Positions 38,454-50,899 of a stretch of DNA of 64,000 nt are shown piece by piece. Origin of the DNA: Gnetum montanum (taxonomy: Eukaryota; Streptophyta; Gnetopsida; Gnetales; Gnetaceae). The stretch covers positions 85,524 to 149,523 of the forward strand of contig MNCI01000640.1 in assembly GCA_015680685.1 (NCBI GenBank). The letters are read 5' to 3'. The position numbers and the translations under genes are program-made. The stretch's first letter is position 1. Each line of letters starts with the position of its first letter. The notes under the pieces were generated by a model that did not search any database, was not told the origin of the DNA, and saw nothing but the letters and a program-made list of their open reading frames with translations.

Positions 38454-38552
38454 TTGGTGCTTGTGATCTAGATTAGTTTAAATCATTACTAATCTCTATT
38501 CAAAAATTTTATTATTTTATTATTTTATTAAGTCATACATGCTCATTTTAAA

Positions 38553-40651
38553 ATGTCTTCTCATAAAGTAGATTTCTCACTTGATAATTCCACAAGAGAA
38601 AATGATAGAACAAGAATAAATGATGCTAATGTTCTTTATCAAGTTAATATTATCGATCAACATTGAATTCCTTATTATTTAGACTTCACCTCCATCCTAC
38701 ACTAAGATGAAAATGTAAAATGGAGGAACCTAGAAGAAAACATTGTGTTGCTACTTGACCATGTAGCCCCATCAATACTCTTGGCATCGTTGATGAAAGT
38801 TGGATTAGAAGATGTTGCAAGTGATTATAGGATAACGAATGAAATGTTTAGGTCTTATTAGCCCACTAAGACTCAACCTTAGAAAGATTGTTTCATGGAG
38901 GCACGTGATGAAGCCAAAAAGGGTAAAGGGGCTATTATCCCACTAACTTCATAATCTAAAAAGAATAACATAGACTATCATTTAGGGAGATCCAATCACT
39001 GGAGCCTTTCACTCTTCAATGTAGATGAAATGACTAACCAATGGCTACATTTAGCCTTGGCATGCAACCAAGGAAAGAGGAAAATAGAACTCAACACAAG
39101 GAGGACCTTTAGATCTAGGTCTTCCAATAAGCCACCACAAGATAATCAATGAGGTTATGATAAAAGAAAAACTTATAATGGATTTCCTAGTTCTACATTC
39201 TCTTTATCATCTTCATCATCAAGTTCTAATGAGAATGAGCATATGCCATGAAGAAAAGATTAATATGGACCATCTAATAATAATAACAAGTAAAATTCAA
39301 ATAGAAATGGACATAGGGATGGTGACCATTATCATAATAGAGATAGAGACTATGAACACAGACATGGAAGAAGGTAAAACACATAATATAAAAAGGTTCA
39401 TGGTTATGAAAAGAACCATGATAAATGTAATGATTATGATGAACCCTTTCTTGATGCTAGAAGCATGATTAATATTAGGAAGGCTATTTATATTCCAATT
39501 AGAGATCATAGGGACAATTGCATCAAGTAGCTTAACATGAGCAACATTTCTAAATTCAAGGAAGGCTGTAATGCAAACCCATAACAACATTTGCAAGCCT
39601 TCTATGATGCTTATTTCTTAAAAATATAGAAAATAATTTGCAAAACTTTAACTTGTTCCTTAATAAAATTTTTTAAAAAACAAAGAGCTAATATTGATCT
39701 TTCAAATCAAAATACATTAAGAGATAGAGTACAATGCTGAAGCTATTTCATGAAAAATATCAAACATACTTCAGGATGTTCAATCCAAGGAAGTAAATTT
39801 AAGGGTGAAAATAGGATAATCATGAATTCCTTAATGTAGCACTAGAAGGATACTATTCATTATTTAACAAATGTCCAAGCCTTGTTTTATCACAAACTAA
39901 GTAGTTGAGGAGTATCATAGATCATCTTAGAAACAAAATAAGAGAAACTCTTGAGGTCTATGCCCAAGTGAGACTATTAGAAATGAGGGTTCATTGAATC
40001 CTAAGGTTAATTGACCAAGTAGCAAAGAAGGAAGGAGAATTAAAAAATAAGAAGTGCAAAAGAGTATAATAGATATCCCTCTCTTCTTAAACAGGATGTA
40101 CATGCATGTAAAACACAGGAGGATGAAGATCATATGGAGGATGTGATTTAATAAAATACTTTTTTAATCCAAAAATTCATTTCATACACTATGATAAATA
40201 TGAAAAAAAATATTGGATTCAATGAATGAAAAATTTACAACTACATTCAAAATAATGGAAGAGAAAATATAAAAAAATATTACATGAGAAAAGGATAAGT
40301 AGAAAAAAGAAATAGAGAAGGATATATATAGGAAAACAGGTAAATTTGTTGTATGGAGGAGGTTGCTAACTCAAATTTAACTAATGATGATGAATGTAAC
40401 TTGTGATAGTATGAACATCCTAAAAGATGTTATCCTATTATGTCACATTTACAAGAATCACATGCATATGCTTTGAGCCCAAAGTTCATCAAAGGGCACA
40501 TGTCCAAGAGATTATCTTATCTACAAGGTAATTAGAAGTAGTTACATAATTAATAATACTATCTAAGTGAACCTCCACCTCAACCTCAAGAGTAGTATTA
40601 CTTGTAGTGGAAAAACTCATAGTCATGGGAAATGCCACCACCAATGTAAAA
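38553..40651 (+). pseudogene. gag of E4, first part
   Basis: ATG at 38,553 (MSSHKVDFSLDNSTREND). A Ser-rich and then Arg/Asn/His-rich stretch (39,180-39,380) leads to the gag core: LNMSNISKFKEGCNANP (39,535), HLQAFYDAYF, LEVYAQVRLLEMRV (39,955). The knuckle region near 40,390 reads CNL, two changed codons, YEHPKRCYP. Then a Pro-rich tail (EPPPQPQE, 40,570) runs into the E5 insertion. Many stops and frameshifts. Confidence 0.75.
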
Positions 40652-40656
40652 ATATC

Positions 40657-41532
40657 TGATGAGTGGCAAGGTACCCCTACACTCAACCATAAGAATCACA
40701 AGTGTTCACACATGATCTGGTCAAATTCCATGGATGGGACTAGTTGTGGCATCTAAATCATTATGCTTTGATCACAGTTCACTATCTTTCCACTTGGACT
40801 AGTGGTAGCTTTATCACATATGGTTTAGTCCAAAGTGAGGCATATGATGTTGTTTTTAATTCTCTGCTACTCCTGATGATGATAAAGGGATGGATTAATT
40901 AAACTAATGAATAATGGAAAATAAGATCTAACTAGCCTATGGTGATGAGTATTTGCACTTAATCATCCATACATGTCTTGGACTTCATCGGACTACTTGT
41001 GGGACTGCCAAGTATATGTTACTAGTTATGCCAAACTATACACTTCTGGATTACAAAGTATCTATACTTAAACACTCATGATTAAGGCATACACATTTTT
41101 TTTAATAATAGGAATAGTAAATAACAATAAATGAAAATATTTAACTAAAGAAAGTAGTAAATAATTAAAGCAACAATAATCTAAGTGGATGTTGCAATGA
41201 TGGAAGTAATCTCAATCTTTATTGCTAGTCATGTAACGTGTCCAAGTACATCACACTTCAACAAAGGTGTTGTATGATTACAAACATCACACTGCAAGCA
41301 TGCACTAGAAATAATATACTTTAAAGAAAAGAAACTAGAAACTAACTTGAAAATGACTCAAAACAGGAGCCCAAGCATTGTATTTATAGGCCAAAGTATA
41401 TACCCCGATGTTGGGTACTCAACATCGCATCTAGGCCCCAACATCACACACTAAACATTGGAGTAGATAGAAAACAACGATTCATTAGATGTCAAGTCTA
41501 TGATACCAGGATAGGCAAATCATGATTCATCA
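40657..41532 (-). repeat. 3' LTR of E5 (876 bp)
   Basis: TGATGAGTGG to GATTCATCA. TATA box at 41,381-41,390. U3 contains the inverted repeat GATGTTG...CAACATC (41,407-41,426), and related CCAACATC words. Confidence 0.92.
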
Positions 41533-41545
41533 TACCCCCACAACT
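41533..41545 (-). other. Polypurine tract of E5
   Basis: Minus strand AGTTGTGGGGGTA immediately before the 3' LTR; the best preserved of the five seen (others at 12,590, 23,468, 36,677 and 60,498). Confidence 0.8.
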
Positions 41546-43690
41546 GAATGAAAACTCACCCTTGAGTTAAATGAGAAACAAGTTTCTTATTAAATATTGG
41601 GTAGGTATGGAATTATTGACTAACATACAAACTCACTTAAGTGTAATAGATAGATGTTGAGTGCCCAAGTATACAAAGTTACAAGCTTTACAAAATTGGG
41701 CATTCATGATAAGAGAAGTGAACACCCTACAAAAAAAACTGACATCCAACACCTCTTGGCAGCTAAAGAGAGAGATAGAAGATCCAACTATCATGAATAG
41801 TCCTCATCACAAGGTGTTGCTGCATCATCCTTAGTGAAGATAGTCCCACTTCCAGTCCATGCTTCCACTGCAATCACAACAAAATTGTGAATTAGTATGT
41901 AGGGTGTAACACATAGCTATTAAGTACCTTGTCTCTATGGTGGTTACACTCAGCTAGGTTGTGAGTATGGTAGATTGATTCCTTTAATCATGTTAAAGGG
42001 AAGGTTGAAAAATAGGATCAAATAGATAAGAAATTCATTAAAATTTAGAAATTGTGTCACAAGGAAATATTTGAAGAGGGTGTAAGAATTCACAATAATA
42101 AAAAGGAAAGTTCACTGAAAAATGTTGTAAAGATGTGCACAATTGGATGTCATTAACAAGGAAACAAAAATATTTGATTGTAAGAGTGTCTAAGGGTAAA
42201 GAACTTAACTAACCTAACCAAAAGATATGTAAGTGGGTCCTCCCCAAAGCAAGCACAGGCCTTTTATGCCCTTGCATAACTTTAAACAAAAGAGTTCATG
42301 GACTCCATGGATGATTAATAATTATGAAAGGTTAGGTACAAAAACCCTGAAGAAACTAACTAAGAATTCCAACACATCAAACCAGGACATTGAACCAAAA
42401 CATGAAATCAACAATGAGGTGAGACATGGAAAGCATAGATGGATGAGAGTGTGTGTGTAATGGAGTTCCTAGTTACGGTCACATGAAGTCCCTTGTGGAT
42501 TTTGTAGTTAAATGACTTGATAGGATCCATCCTTAGTCCAGACCAAAACCAACCACATTCAGTGGCTTTGCATCAACATTCTAAGACCAATCCATCCCCC
42601 TGAGACATAAGAGTGCTCCCATAGAACAACCATCATTCCTTATTAGAGAAGAAAAAAGAAGTGGAAAGTGAGGAAGGGCCTTAGTTAGAGGGGATGAGTC
42701 CCATAACTAGTGCTTGTAGCCCATTTATTTTGTCTAAGGGGTGTGCTTTGAATTCCCATTACTTTTTTTTTGAAATGGGAACCACACCATGCAAAGACAC
42801 ATGCATTTATTTTGTCCAAAGGATGTGCTTTGAATTCTCATCATTTTTTTTATGAGAACCACACCATGCAAGGACTTATTCAACTTCCTTTTATTGGTCA
42901 ACACGAAATGGTAAGAAATCCATAAAACACACATGCACCCAGGCAAATAGAAAGGCACAACGAATACCAAATCATCTTGAAGCCACACCTTGTTCAAACC
43001 TTTGAATCCTTTCCAATTCCAAAAACTACCAAAGTCACAAATTTATTTTTAAAGTTTTATTAATGAAAAAGGGAGCACGTGTTTCCAAAACAAGGAAAAC
43101 CATAGAGTTTGTGGATGGGTGGATGTTGTGGAATCACTGCCTATTGCATGAAATGGAAACCATGTTTTAATCATTCGTAATGAACTTCAAAGCTAGAAAC
43201 CAAACACCAACAATCAAATACCAGAAATAGTACATACCACCATCAATCAACGCATTACCATTGTACTTGGCACTTATTAACAAAAAGTTAGAAAATCACA
43301 CCAAAATAAAATAAAATATAAAAAAGGATGTAAAATATTCAAGAAATAGAAAATTTACTAATGATGGTGTGAAACAAAAATTAGAAAAGATTAAGAACAT
43401 GAAAATACGAAGATGTAAAATAATGAATGTGTAAAACAAAAAGTTGTAAAACAAGAAGATGAAAAACACTTAAGAATCCTAAAGACTAGAATGGGGGGTA
43501 ACCCCCATGACTAAACATTTGACCATGACAAGGATTAATAAGTGGATAATTGGGATCCATGCATGTATGAAACATTAGTAACCATTCATTCCCTAGCCGC
43601 TAGATGTCTGTTGGTGGTGCGTTGGTTGGGTAGAAAAATTGTCAGTCACACACTTGGTTGTTAAATGTATGATGGATTAGGGTATGAGGT
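41546..43690 (-). other. 3' non-coding region of E5
   Basis: Landmarks GTGGGTCCTCCCC (42,233), CCTTAGTTAGAGGGG (42,679) and the ATGGGGG / CCCCCAT stem (43,491-43,508). A ~75-bp local duplication around TTGAATTCYCATYA...GAACCACACCATGCAA lies at 42,745-42,870. No coding frame supported. Confidence 0.6.
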
Positions 43691-45963
43691 GTGTGAACAT
43701 TATGGATGGTTGGCCCATGATTTCACCCTTGATCATGATATGGTATGCATGGATTTGTTTGTCCTCCCATGCTTGTAGATTCATTAGTTGGATTTGGGAT
43801 TGGAGTACTGATGGATGGTGGCCCTTGTGTAGCTCAGAGGACGGTGGTGGTGAAAAGGAAGGTGGTGCACTATATTGGCATTATGCTAGATTGGATGATG
43901 TAGTGGATCCATGCGTGGTTTGCTTTGGCTTACAGCCTTTCCTCCAAAAGGGGTGTTTCCTACATTGCGACTGAGACCCACCAGTGTCAACATGTCTATG
44001 CACATGTGCAGCACAAGCAACATTCATTTGTTGATATTGTGGTGTAAAATCTTCTTGTGTCCTTGGTGGTGTCATATAATTAGGTGGATTACAAGAATAT
44101 CGAGGATAGGATGGATGGTAAGAGGTGCAAGGTGGTGATCCTTCAAGGGATGTTATGAATTAATGGTACTCAGGAAAGTGGTAGTGGTGATTAGAAGTAG
44201 AGGATGTAGAACTAGTTGGAGAAACAAAGTGTTGAACACAATATTCATGCGGTTTCAGTAGGTAGGAAACATAGGACTAATTTGATGGTGGCTTCCCCCA
44301 TGACTATGGTTGTTGCCACTACAGTTGACAACTATGTTGAGGCTAGTAATAAGTTCCTGTAGGATGGTACGATCAATTGTGGGACTATTTATAATTACCT
44401 TGTGGAAGAAGAAATCTCTCGAGCATGTGCTTTTGCACAAACTTTGGATTTAAGATACCTGCCTCATACTCCTATAGATGGAACAAGATTGGGCAATGGT
44501 CCTTCAAATGATCATATATGTAAATGTCACAGCCATTATCTTCATCTATGATTGAGTCTATAGGCTCACTTTCCTTAGCGATGTTTTCCTTTTTCCAAAA
44601 AGTGTTCGTAGTTGTTTCTTGGTTCTATATCCTCTATTTATTATGACTGCCTGGCATGTGTTGCATGATCTTCTCTATGACCATCTCAATAATAGTTATA
44701 ACATTCTCATCTATCCCTTTAGACATCCTATTTTAATTTTGCTTCTAGATCATCAATAGAGTCCTCTATCAGCAAAGTTTGTTGTGGAATCACATTATCG
44801 AGAGTAGTTTCATTTTCCTTACCATAAATTTGAAACTCCTTTAATTGAAGAGTTGGGTCCCATTGATGTTTCTTGACATTATCCAACTTACATACCTCTC
44901 CTTCTTCTTTTGCGACACACATTATTAGCTCTTTGATTTGATGGGCTTGGAGCTCATATAATTGCCTTGGGGCATACATCCCAAGGATCACCCTTGTTTC
45001 ATTACGAAGGCCATCTATGATGTGGTAAAGTTACTCTTCCTCAGAGAAACCATGGCTTGGGCATCAATTCAATAAGGCATAATATCTATTTAAGGCCATG
45101 TCTAAGGGTTCATGGTGTTCTTGTTTCCATTCTTGGATCTGTCTCCTCAAATTGAACACTCTTTTATAGGTTTGGTATCTCTCACTGAAAAGTTCTGTCA
45201 TTGTAGACCATCATCAAATTGAATGTGGTTTCAATGATCGATACCACACTTTGGCTCTATCAATTAGTGTCCTAGGAAAGAGCTTAAGCTTTTTCCACTC
45301 ACTTTCCATGTTGTAGAATGCATAGGCATCATGGAAGGCTTGTAAATGATGTTTCCAATCTAAATCATAGCCTCCTGTAAATTTCAGAATATTATTCATG
45401 TCAAGCTTAGGTAGTAGACTCTTTTTACAATGCCTATGAGATATCCTAACTACCTCTGTGATATGCATTAGGATCTTAGTGGCCAATAAGGTTTCATCAT
45501 CATCAAACATATTGTAAGGGAAATTTCTATGTTCATGGTGACTTCTTCGACTTTTCCCGTGGGTTCGATTTTGATTTTTAGTCAGACTCTTTCGTGGAGC
45601 TTTATCTATATGCCTACATTCATCTTCATTAGAACTAGATGTTGAGGGGAAAGAGGAAGATGAGAAACTGGGAGAATCACCATGGCTTCTATAGTGTTCC
45701 TCAAGGTCCCTTGATTTATTATTTCTGGGTTTCAAGAAGGTCTTAGGCCTTGAGGCCTTCCCTAGTCTAGGACTTGCATCATCTTCTCCAAAATTGTCTA
45801 CTTTAGATGAATGTAGTCTTTGAGTGTCGTCAGGGTGGTCATGATCATAAGAAATCCTTACATAAGGTTGATCACTCTAATCTTCTTCATCATATATCTC
45901 GTTAGTTCTCCAATGAATGTGTTTGCTATATAGTGCATTTTCATTTCTGTGTGGGAGAGACAT
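43690..45963 (-). pseudogene. gag of E5
   Basis: ATG at 45,961-45,963 opens MSLPHRNENAL and IHWRTNEIYDE. A Ser/Arg-rich part (SFSSSSFPSTSSSNEDECRH) precedes the gag core in a long open stretch 45,735-45,214 (DMNNILKFTGGYDLDWKHHL, LKLFPRTLIDRAKVWYRSL). It continues as LGMYAPRQLYELQAHQIKEL (44,990) and a knuckle-like CDIYIYDHLKDHCP (about 44,530), with Tyr in place of the second Cys. The His/Pro/Gln-rich tail (about 44,300-43,740) leads to linker remains and stop codons. This is the best preserved gag in the window. Confidence 0.82.
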
Positions 45964-46070
45964 TGTTCTTAGTTTATGGTGTGTGTGAGCTAAGAGTTTT
46001 TGAAAGATATATCATTAATATATTTTACAACGATCTTGTATAATATAACTAATATAGATAACTAGCACTA

Positions 46071-46088
46071 TCCCTGGCAATGGTGCCA
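46071..46088 (-). other. Primer binding site of E5 (tRNA-Asp type)
   Basis: TGGCACCATTGCCAGGGA on the minus strand, one base from the LTR; 15 of 18 bases match the complement of the plant tRNA-Asp 3' end, all three differences being A for G. Confidence 0.82.
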
Positions 46089-46089
46089 A

Positions 46090-46965
46090 TGATGAGTGAC
46101 GAGGTACCCCTATGCTCAACCATACGAATCATAAGCGTTCACACATGATCCAGTCAAATTCGATGGATGGGACTAGTTGTGGCATCTAGATTGTTATGCT
46201 TTGATCGCAGTTCACTGTCTTCCCACTTGGACTAGTGGTAGCTTTTTCATGTATGGTCTAGTTCAAAGTGAGACGTATGATGTTGTTTCTAATTCTATGC
46301 TACTCCTAATGATGATAAAGAGATGGATTAATTAAACTAATGAATAATAGAAAACACGATCTAAACTAACCTATGGTGATGAGTATCTACACTTAATCAT
46401 CCATACATGTCTTGGACTTCATGAGACTACTTCTAGGACTGCCAAGTATACGTCATTGGTTATGCCAATCTATACACCTTTGGATTACCAAGTATCTACA
46501 CTTAAACATTCATGATTAAGGTGTACACATTCCGCTTAATAATAGGAATAGTAAATAACAATAAATGGAAATATATAACTAAATAAAGTAGTAAATAATT
46601 AAAGCAACAATAATCTAAGTGGATGCTACAATGATGGAAGTAATCTTGATCTTTATTGCCAGTCATATAACATGTCCAAGTATGTCATACTCAAACAAAG
46701 GTGTTGTATGATTACAAACATCACATTATGAGAATGCACTGGAAATAATAGAATTTAAAGAAAAGAAACTAAAACTAACTTAAAATTGACTCAAAAAAAG
46801 AGCCCATGCATTGTATTTATAGGCCAGAGTATATACCCCAACATTGGGTACTTGATGTTGCATCTAGGTCTCGAAATTGTGTACCTGACGTTGGAGCAAA
46901 TAGAAAATAATGATTTATCAGATGTCAAGGCTTCGATGTCAAGACAGGCAAATCATGACTCATCA
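46090..46965 (-). repeat. 5' LTR of E5 (876 bp)
   Basis: TGATGAGTGA to GACTCATCA, same length as the 3' LTR and differing mainly by transitions. TATA box at 46,814-46,823. The U3 repeats the ACATTGGGTACTTGATGTTG type motif. Confidence 0.92.
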
Positions 46966-47850
46966 ATATCTTTACAGGCATCTAAATCCATGCAGCTATT
47001 ATGTCCAACAACTTATCTCTCCTAGTGGTGTAGCTACTCAAGCCCATTTCTCCCAACATTTTTATCCATTGGAGTATCACTAGCCTTCCACTTTAAGAGT
47101 TGAATCATATTTTTACCCTTTACATTTACCTCCTATGTATCATCAACCATCACACACTCTTCTTTCTCCAATTCCACCTCCACAAATGCAAGGCTAGATA
47201 TCTTCATAACCAAATTCAAAATATGCTACTACAGCTGTAAATATGCAAGTGAATAACAATTCAAGTGGTTTTGAGCACAAGCTTCAAAAATACCATTTCT
47301 TTAGACCTGCTAGTCCACCTAAATTTATGCAGGCATTAGTAATTTTGGACCCCCACATCAATTCTACTAACATTCAATTCTTTGCATGAGCCACCTTTAA
47401 ACCAAAGTCTAAATATATAAACTATCATGCTAACCCATATTGTTATGGATTAGATCAAAGTAGGTAGTCTTCCTAGGAAAAGAATAGATTTTGGAAGCCC
47501 CTTGATTTACTTGAAAATTGTAGAAAATGCATCATGCAATGATCTATTAGATTTAGGTTCTAGAGTTAATTTAATCTCCCAAGAAATATACAAAGCATGG
47601 AACCTGTTGCCACTTAAAAGTGCAATATTATATTAGAGCATGCAAACCAATCCATCACTATTCACTTGGGATAGGTGGAAGGCATTATGACTATCATTAG
47701 TGAATGGTCCTATCCTATAGATTTCATAGTGATCCACATAGATAACTACAAGGGGGAGTTTTCCATCATTATGGAAAGGGCTTGACTAGGCACCATTGAT
47801 GCAAAGCTTAGAATCAAAGCCTTGTTGTTAAAATTTTTTAAGAAGAATAT
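46966..47850 (+). pseudogene. gag tail and aspartic protease of E4
   Basis: After the ATATC duplication the Pro/Tyr-rich gag tail resumes (PPPQMQG near 47,190). Protease follows: FGSPLIYLKIVENASCNDLL, active-site loop LLDLGSRVNLIS (D-L-G at 47,550-47,558), QEIYKAWNLLPL and FSIIMERA. It parallels E2 protease but keeps the glycine that E2 lost. It ends near 47,850 where another repeat takes over. Confidence 0.8.
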
Positions 47851-48550
47851 TCCTAAGTAATACCACTTGGATTCACATGTTTGAAAGCCATAGTAATACT
47901 TACATGTACAAAAATACATGACACCATACGTAACTACGTTATGCCAATCTTCCAGTCAAAAGAATACTTAAATTTTTACTACTAAAGACTATCAACTAAA
48001 CACTTTAACATCAACAACACTTCAAACTATTTTTAATCAAACACTTATCTCTAAAACGGAAACTAAAATTTTCACTTATGTTCACTAAGATCTCTTGGAT
48101 TTGTCAAACTAGTTTTAGAATTTATTTTATAGAATTTTTTAAAAATTTATAACTCAATGCTATCCAATTGAATTATATCTATGACCAGGGATATTTGTGT
48201 AATGCTATAACTAATCCTAGAAGAAATCCTCTATCAATGTGCTACATCTATATGTACTAATTCAAGACACGTAGCTAGTTAACAATGGTTGTATATCTAC
48301 CACATTTTACAAGAAATTTTAAAGAATAATTACAAGTAGTGGCATATGGACTCACAACATGGCTGCCTAACAACGATTGTGCATCTACCACATTCTATGA
48401 GACATTTACAAGAATATTCATGAGTAGTACCACTTGGATTCACATGTTTGAGTAGCACAGTAATACACAAACGACATAAAAAAGTGGCACCATGTGTAAT
48501 TACATTCTACCTACAATCCAATTAGAGGAATACTTGACTTTTTACTAATG
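47840..48550. repeat. Direct repeats, about 130 and 90 bases
   Basis: The block AGTACCACTTGGATTCACATG and its neighbours occur at 47,845-47,975 and 48,412-48,545. Between them, a unit with ATCTACCACATT occurs at about 48,280 and 48,365. Not assigned to a known element. Confidence 0.6.
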
Positions 48551-49979
48551 CCAATTATGTTATTTTTTTTTAAATGCTAAAATCTAAAATTTTCTACTAG
48601 AACTCAAAGATGATGCAATGGATATGGATACCACATGTTGAGTCTAGTTGATTATCTATTAAAACATCATCATTGAAACACCTAAAATGTTTTGTATACA
48701 ATATCTTTAATAGTAAAAATTCAATAATTTTAACATGATCCAGCACAATGGTGATAGCCACTTCATCCCAATTTGTGGGGCTAACACCCTAAAAATTCAA
48801 TTAAAATAACTGTAAATTGAAGATTTAACTACACTAACATTTAAATATTTTAAGCCTACTTCAAAAAAAATTTAAAAAAAAAGAGAGAGAATTAAAAATT
48901 TATATGAAGAATTGCCAAATTTAAAGAAAAATCATCATGATATTATATTTCTTTAAAAATTGCCATAGTTTTTTTCTTATAAATTGTAATATTTTTTTCT
49001 TTTTCCCAAAAGTTAAAAGAAAAGTACAAATAAGCAAAAATAAAATCTTTCTTTTTCTAAATTACCTTATTTAAAGCTAAAAAAACCTTATAAAGTCCTC
49101 GTTTGCTTCAAAAATAAAAAATGGAAATAATCTAATCCCTATAAATACTCATCTACCCCATGAAGAGAAGACATGATTTTACAAGGGGATTCATTAGATT
49201 ACATCAAGGACTCATTGTTTACATAGAGGATTTTTTGCTTACATCTAGACATTGCAACTTTAAGCATGAAGTGATTATAACAATAAGTGAAGGACATTCA
49301 AAGAACCTTCTTTTTTTAAGAATTGTATACCCATTTCAACACCTCAAAAACACTTTCTTTTCCTATCCTTTTTTGCCCATTTGTGTTAAGAAATTGGCAA
49401 TCCTAATAAATCCATCCAAAAAATGATTATACTATATGAAAATAAAATTGAAAACGAAAAACTAAATTAGTAATAATTAAACAAACAAAACAAAAATAAA
49501 ACCAAACCAATTACAAAAGATGCTTTAATACAAATAATAACTCCAATATTATAAAATCTCTAATCCCTATAACAACTTATAATCCTCTACCCTCCTCACA
49601 ACTAAATCCAAAACCACCTTATGGGAAAAAAAGTTGTCATACATAATCCCAAAAGAACAAAAACTAAATGAAACCAACTCAATACAATAACATAAACATC
49701 ATAAACTACATGAATAAAAATGATGCCAAAATTATTTTTAAAAACTATCAATGCTAATATCATGTTTGACATACATACTAAAATATATTATAAAAACAAC
49801 AGATCTGCAACCATCCATAATGACAATTAACTATAGTGAACCAAAGAAACATCAAAACAAAAAACTCACCTAGTAAATCAAATACCTACAAAATAATAAC
49901 ATAAGCAAACAAATTTCAAAAAATAGTATTTGTAGAAATAACTATTGAATTACAAAACCTTTTTGCAGCTACATCCAAA
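48551..49979. other. AT-rich DNA, no gene supported
   Basis: One plus-strand open frame at 49,160-49,426 (88 codons) follows a TATA-like CTATAAATACTC at 49,139, but its composition shows no domain, signal or repeat and I do not call it. The rest is AT-rich. Confidence 0.4.
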
Positions 49980-50530
49980 ACAGTCCTCTAATATCTTTAT
50001 AACTAAATTCAAAATAACACTATAGAATTTAACATACAAAATACCAAACCAACAAATAACAAAGCAAACTAACCTAATAAAAGACCAAATAACTCCAAAA
50101 TAACACTCTAAATAATTCAACATACAAAATAGCAAACCTGAAATTAACAAATTAAGCAAATAACCCAATCCACAAGATTTTTTAAAAAATGACTACAATA
50201 TGCATGAATTTAAACATCCAAACAATACCAAAAGTAGACACACCTAACATACTAATAAAACCAATAAATATTGTGAAAAAAACTAACAAATCAATATAAA
50301 ATATCTTGAAATAACAAAAAAGACAAATCAAACTACCCTAAAACAATAAGAAAGGCTAAAAAAATATACATGAATTTAAACACACAAATAATACCAAAAG
50401 TAGACATACCCAACACACTAGGAAAATCAATATGCACTCTTAAAAACTAACAAAACAACATATAATATACTGAATTAACAAAATAAAAAAGCAAACTACC
50501 CCCAAAACAATAAAAGAAATTCTACAAAAT
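49980..50530. repeat. AT-rich degenerate tandem array
   Basis: A ~83-bp unit (AACACTNTANAATTNAACATACAAAATA) occurs at about 50,013 and 50,096; a ~168-bp unit starting CATGAATTTAAACAYMCAAA occurs at about 50,202 and 50,370. Units share much of their vocabulary and may be stages of one expansion. Confidence 0.6.
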
Positions 50531-50738
50531 TTACAACAAAAGTAATCAATAACAAACTCAACAAATACAATTAATAATTCAAAAAGAACACAAAGTAAAA
50601 GAAAAAAGAATCAAAAGATAGACCATAGAAACAAAATGCAATAAAACATAAATGAGAAAAACAAAGTAGAAGGAAAAATAGGAAGAGGAAAGAAGAATAA
50701 AGAAACAATGAGGAAAACGCTAACGTGTGATGTTTAGA

Positions 50739-50792
50739 GACACAACTAGTAATTTTATTATAGAAGACACAACTAGTAATTTTATTATAGAA
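50739..50792. repeat. Perfect 2 x 27-bp tandem duplication
   Basis: GACACAACTAGTAATTTTAT plus TATAGAA, repeated exactly twice with no spacer; the identity implies it is much younger than surrounding repeats. Confidence 0.9.
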
Positions 50793-50899
50793 GAGGATCT
50801 CTTCTAGCCATCATGAGGAGTTCTAGAAAAACTATAACCTTTGGAGAAAAAAGGTGAAAAATGGAAGCCTCAATCTTGGTTGGCATTAAACCTTTGGCT

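Larger units (their letters stand above)
40657..46965 (-). mobile_element. E5: complete non-autonomous LTR element, 6,309 bp, TSD ATATC
   Basis: Two LTRs of equal length (876 bp), polypurine tract, gag and primer site, flanked by ATATC at 40,652-40,656 and 46,966-46,970. No pol and no ORF B. It sits within E4 gag. Confidence 0.95.
37562..47850 (+). mobile_element. E4: plus-strand element with gag and protease, interrupted by E5
   Basis: 5' LTR, primer site, gag up to 40,651, then E5 (40,657-46,965) with its ATATC duplication, then the rest of gag and protease to about 47,850, where unrelated repeats begin. Joining across E5 restores alignment with E2 gag, which proves the nesting. RT, integrase and a 3' LTR are missing. 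Confidence 0.85.

Noticed and set aside
39157-39468. 103-codon plus-strand frame rich in Met and Ile
   Set aside because: Shifted reading of the Arg/Asn-rich part of E4 gag.
49160-49426. 88-codon plus-strand frame after a TATA-like box
   Set aside because: No recognisable domain and typical chance length for AT-rich DNA; the TATA match is expected by chance here.
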